From NCBI GenBank assembly GCA_964608495.1, contig CAZSOQ010000021.1, forward strand, positions 1 through 35,134: a stretch of 35,134 nt of DNA, given 5' to 3'. Made by a program: the position numbers and the translations under genes. Origin of the DNA: JAKORR01 sp964608495 (GTDB lineage: Bacteria > Armatimonadota > Zipacnadia > Zipacnadales > FEN-943). The notes under the pieces were generated by a model. That model did not search any database, was not told where the DNA came from, and saw only the letters and a program-made list of their open reading frames with translations. Each line of letters opens with the position of its first letter. Positions within the stretch are counted from its first letter, which is position 1. Shown here piece by piece: positions 32,605 to 35,134 of this stretch.

Positions 32605-33621
32605 TCAACAGAGGGGGAGCTCCACGCGGCGACCCTCGGCGGCCGCGATGAGGCCGGCCTCCAGCACCTCCTGGGCGTCGCGGCCCACCTGGGCGCTCAC
32701 GAGGCCCTGCGGGGCCGCGCCCTCGTTCAGGCAGGAGGTGAGGTAGAGCGCCGCGTTGCCCTCGTTCTCGGGAAGGGGCTGTGGCTCCACTTCCTCGCCG
32801 GGGCCCTTGCCGGTGGCGATCACGAGCTTGCGGTAGTTGTCGGTGGTGCACAGGGTGCCCTGGTCGCCGCGGACGACCAGGTCGTGGCGGCCCGGCACCG
32901 TGCTCCAGGAGGCCTGGGTCTCGGCGAAGAGCGTGGGGTAGAGCATGGTGATGATGGCGTTGTCCTCGACGGTCAGGTAGTCCCTGACGAGGCGACCCGC
33001 CACGGCCTGGACGGCCTGGGGCCGGCCGAACCACCACCGCGAGACGGCCGCGCCATAGCAGCAGTAGTCCATCAGGGCCCCGGCGCCGTTCTTGTTGGCG
33101 TCATACAGCCACCCGTAGAAGTGCTCGCTGCAGCCGATCTCCTTGGGGCCGGCGTGCCCCATGTAGACGTTCATGTAGAAGGGCTGGCCGATGTCGCCGG
33201 CGGCGACGCGGCGCCCCGCCTCGTGAAGCGCGGCGTGCCAGGCGATGGGCCAGTTGACCATGAGGGTCACGCCGGCAGCGTCCGCGGCCTTGACCATGCG
33301 ATCGGCCTGCTCGAGGCGGGCGGCCATGGGCTTCTCGATGACGAAGTGCACGCCGCGCGGCGCCAGGCCCTCGACCACCTCGACGGCGTCGCTGTTGGCC
33401 CCGTAGACGGCCGCGATGTCGAACTCCTCGGCGTCGGCCATCTCCCGCCAGTCGCTGTATACGCCGGCGATGCCCATCCCGCGCACGCGCTCGCGCAGCT
33501 CCTCGTTCGGGTCGGCCGCGGCCACCACCTCGCACCCCGGGCAGTCGCGCCAGTGCGCCAGCTCGCCCCAGACGTGGTCGTGCACAAGCCCGCATACGGC
33601 AACCCGGTGGGTCTCAGGCAT
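32605..33621 (-). CDS. Gfo/Idh/MocA-family NAD(P)-dependent oxidoreductase
   Basis: This is a 338-residue soluble protein from an ATG with GAGAGGTGAG upstream. An N-terminal Rossmann fold (about 5-120) is followed by the C-terminal alpha/beta domain. The family's catalytic EKP is at Glu96-Lys97-Pro98 (HFVIEKPMA). Later segments typical of the family are seen: GDIGQPFYMNVYMG, GALMDYCCYGAAVSRWWFG and VRGDQGTLCTTDNY. The glycine-rich loop that normally reads GxGxxG is GLVHDHVWGE here, a variant with His-Asp-His that could change cofactor handling. Such enzymes oxidise or reduce sugars and inositols, and their genes are often expanded in polysaccharide degraders, which fits the neighbours. The substrate cannot be told from the sequence. 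Confidence 0.88.
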   Translation of the reverse strand: MPETHRVAVCGLVHDHVWGELAHWRDCPGCEVVAAADPNEELRERVRGMGIAGVYSDWREMADAEEFDIAAVYGANSDAVEVVEGLAPRGVHFVIEKPMAARLEQADRMVKAADAAGVTLMVNWPIAWHAALHEAGRRVAAGDIGQPFYMNVYMGHAGPKEIGCSEHFYGWLYDANKNGAGALMDYCCYGAAVSRWWFGRPQAVQAVAGRLVRDYLTVEDNAIITMLYPTLFAETQASWSTVPGRHDLVVRGDQGTLCTTDNYRKLVIATGKGPGEEVEPQPLPENEGNAALYLTSCLNEGAAPQGLVSAQVGRDAQEVLEAGLIAAAEGRRVELPLC

Positions 33622-33976
33622 CTATCTCACCTCTCGGGACGTTGGTGGGACGGTGGGCCCCGCAAGGCCCGAGCTGTGGGCCGCCTTGGGGTCCGTCGGG
33701 GAAGTTTCCGCCTTCGAGGCGAGTCCCCTTGGCGCGGCGGGGTTGCGGTAAGCCCTGGCCCAGGGCAGGTCGCCCTGGGAGCCGGCTACTGCCGGCGACG
33801 GGGGTCACGTGACGGGTCGCCGGCACAGGCGGCCCCTGCACTGGGCCGGCCACCTCCTTACGCCATCGCGGTGCGTGGCGGGGCTGGAGGGCCGAAGGCC
33901 GCTCCCGGGAACCCTCTGGGCGTGAGCCTGCATGGCAAGGGTGAGGGTGTCAGGCATCCGAGCGAGGTGTGGAACC
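33622..33976. other. 355-base non-coding interval between divergent oxidoreductase and glycosidase genes
   Basis: No gene is supported. The interval is unusually rich in self-complementary segments: the composite palindrome at 33759-33836, the palindrome GTCACGTGAC (33804-33813) within it, and the ribosome site GAGGTG (33964-33969) of the next gene at the right end. No convincing promoter pair was found. Confidence 0.6.
33759..33836. repeat. REP-like composite palindrome, copy B
   Basis: The left arm (33777-33799) begins GGGAGCC and ends GCCGGCGAC. The right arm (33816-33836) begins GTCGCCGGCACAG, identical to the start of the right arm of copy A for 13 bases, and ends GGCCCC. The inner 9 bases (33791-33799 and 33816-33824) pair perfectly around a centre that holds the palindrome GTCACGTGAC. 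A preceding hairpin CCCAGGG-7-CCCTGGG (33759-33779) and an internal GCCGGC-TACT-GCCGGC (33781-33796) add further folding. Confidence 0.55.
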
Positions 33977-35134
33977 ATGAAGATCCTGCTGGGCCTGGTA
34001 GTGCTTCTTCTCGTCGCGTCCGGGGTGCGCGCGGGGGACCCCCTGCGGGTCGAGGTGAAGGCCTACCAGGGGACGCCGCAGTTGCACGTGGACGGCAAGG
34101 TGCAGGTGCCCCTGTCCTTCATGGGGTGGTTCAGCGCGACGGCGACAAGGGTGATGGCGGGTCCGCAGTGGGAGCGATTCAGGGCGCGATTCGTGGCGCC
34201 GGAGGACGCGGACGGGCCGGCGGGCTTCCAGATACGGATGAATCGCGGCGAGGCGGGGAGGGTGTGGATTGACGACCTTCGCTACTACGAGGGCACGCCG
34301 GACCAGCCTCTCGGCCCCAACATGCAGCCTCAGGGCGACTTCGAGGACACGGGCGACGAGCTGCCGCCGCACTGGGCGCTGTTCTTCCGGCCGGACCTGG
34401 GCGAGGAGGGAGCCTGGGCCTACGACGACCAGGTCGCGGCGTCGGGCAAGCGCAGCCTGCGCGTGGACGTCGTGAAGAACGCGCCCGGGGGGTTCATGCA
34501 TCTGTACCTGAGCGGCTGCACGATCAAGAAGGGCCACGAGTACACGGTGCAGGTGAGCCTGCGGGCCGACCCGGCGCGGGCGATAGACCTGGTGGCCCTG
34601 CACCAGGGCCCGCCCTGGACGATCTACGGCACCGGGGGCGACTCGGTGTATGCCCAGCAGGTGAGGCTGGCGGCGAGGGCGGGCGTCCACCACCATCAGT
34701 TCGGGACCAATGTCCCCTGGCCCAGGGACGGCGAGGAGCCCGACTACGGCAGCCTGGACAACGCCTTCATGGGGACCATCTCGATGGACCCCGAGGCCGT
34801 GATCGCGCTGCGATTCGGGGTCGGGCCGCCGGGATGGTGGCTCGAGGAGCATCCCGACGAGCGCACCACCTACGAGGACGGCACCACCGACCAGTTCAGC
34901 GTGTGCTCGGACCTGTGGCTCGAGGAGCAGTTGCCCAAGCTGGAGGACTTCGTCCGGCACATCGAGGAGAGGTGGGGCGACAGGCTGATCATCTACTTCC
35001 CCTGCGCCCAGCACACGGGCGAGTGGTTCTACCCGGGCGTGTGGACGAACCACTTCCCGGGCTTCAGCCCGGCGGCCCGCAGGGCCTTCCAGCGGTGGCT
35101 GCAGCGCAAGTACGGCACGGCCGAGGGACTCAGC
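33977..35134 (+). CDS. Secreted glycosidase-like protein, N-terminal part (runs off the window)
   Basis: The frame is open from the ATG at 33977 for 386 codons to the window end, so the C-terminus is missing. GAGGTG (33964-33969) lies 7 bases before the ATG. A clear signal peptide (KILLGLVVLLLVASGVRAG) is followed by one or two CBM4-like sandwiches: about 20-115, ending RVWIDDLRYYEG, and about 118-215, NMQPQGDFEDTGDELPPHW. A barrel then begins at about 225 (VRLAARAGVHHHQFGTNVPW). The last segment, AFQRWLQRKYGTAEGLS, is like the beta-galactosidase (GH42-like) signature in which a W-L-x3-Y-G run follows the second strand. The HTGEWFYPGVW segment contains a possible catalytic Glu. The exact GH family cannot be fixed from this fragment. 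It is divergent from the oxidoreductase gene. Confidence 0.75.
   Translation, partial: MKILLGLVVLLLVASGVRAGDPLRVEVKAYQGTPQLHVDGKVQVPLSFMGWFSATATRVMAGPQWERFRARFVAPEDADGPAGFQIRMNRGEAGRVWIDDLRYYEGTPDQPLGPNMQPQGDFEDTGDELPPHWALFFRPDLGEEGAWAYDDQVAASGKRSLRVDVVKNAPGGFMHLYLSGCTIKKGHEYTVQVSLRADPARAIDLVALHQGPPWTIYGTGGDSVYAQQVRLAARAGVHHHQFGTNVPWPRDGEEPDYGSLDNAFMGTISMDPEAVIALRFGVGPPGWWLEEHPDERTTYEDGTTDQFSVCSDLWLEEQLPKLEDFVRHIEERWGDRLIIYFPCAQHTGEWFYPGVWTNHFPGFSPAARRAFQRWLQRKYGTAEGLS

Overview
The window is about 70% G+C (judged by eye) and densely coded: 16 protein genes, the last one cut off by the window end, with Shine-Dalgarno sites in front of most starts. No ribosomal or taxonomic marker gene is present. 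Large secreted multidomain carbohydrate-active proteins, a sulfatase, a uroporphyrinogen-decarboxylase-like protein, a Gfo/Idh/MocA oxidoreductase, a thioester alpha-2-macroglobulin, a VanW protein and an orphan Flp pilin together resemble uncultured, polysaccharide-degrading bacteria of the Armatimonadota, Planctomycetota or Hydrogenedentota type. That assignment is an inference from gene content only.

Layout. (1) 56-1042, +: a stand-alone two-cluster iron-sulfur protein of the epoxyqueuosine-reductase-like kind. (2) 1315-8424, +: a likely operon of an unrecognised polytopic membrane protein, an alpha-2-macroglobulin with an intact CTEQ thioester (starts overlap by 17 bases), and a VanW-domain protein. 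(3) 8462-16878, -: Ca2+-type P-type ATPase, CBS-domain ClC, sulfatase, and a cation/proton exchanger fused to two Usp domains. A near-consensus sigma-70-type promoter lies before clC. (4) 16977-25460, -: a 1407-residue glycosidase-like protein with a C-terminal CBM9-like domain, a GH51 arabinofuranosidase with an inserted concanavalin-like domain, and a UroD-like protein. (5) 25646-26713, +: a two-TM RCK channel-like protein with no TVGYG filter. (6) 26751-30611, -: a second giant secreted glycosidase-like protein. (7) 30963-31461, +: a consensus promoter, structured leader, 59-residue Flp pilin and stem-loop. (8) 31541-33621, -: Mrp-type P-loop ATPase and a Gfo/Idh/MocA oxidoreductase. (9) 33977-end, +: the N-terminal part of another secreted glycosidase-like protein.

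How the parts may work together (inference). The secreted glycosidase-like proteins, sulfatase and oxidoreductase would take apart a decorated, arabinose-containing polysaccharide and process its sugars. The ATPase, ClC, exchanger and RCK protein form an ion-homeostasis set interleaved with them. The macroglobulin operon is probably an envelope protection system. It differs from the enterobacterial arrangement because its partner is an unknown polytopic membrane protein rather than penicillin-binding protein 1C.

The least explained items are: the membrane-protein/macroglobulin/VanW operon; the two giant glycosidase-like proteins of no recognised family; the channel with an SGWD filter position; the exchanger with Asn-Asn in place of the ion-binding Asp pair; two related composite palindromes (REP-like) that bracket the pilin-mrp-oxidoreductase block; and a 17-base operator-like palindrome in front of the 1407-residue protein. 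No CRISPR array, rRNA, tRNA, transposase or phage gene was seen.
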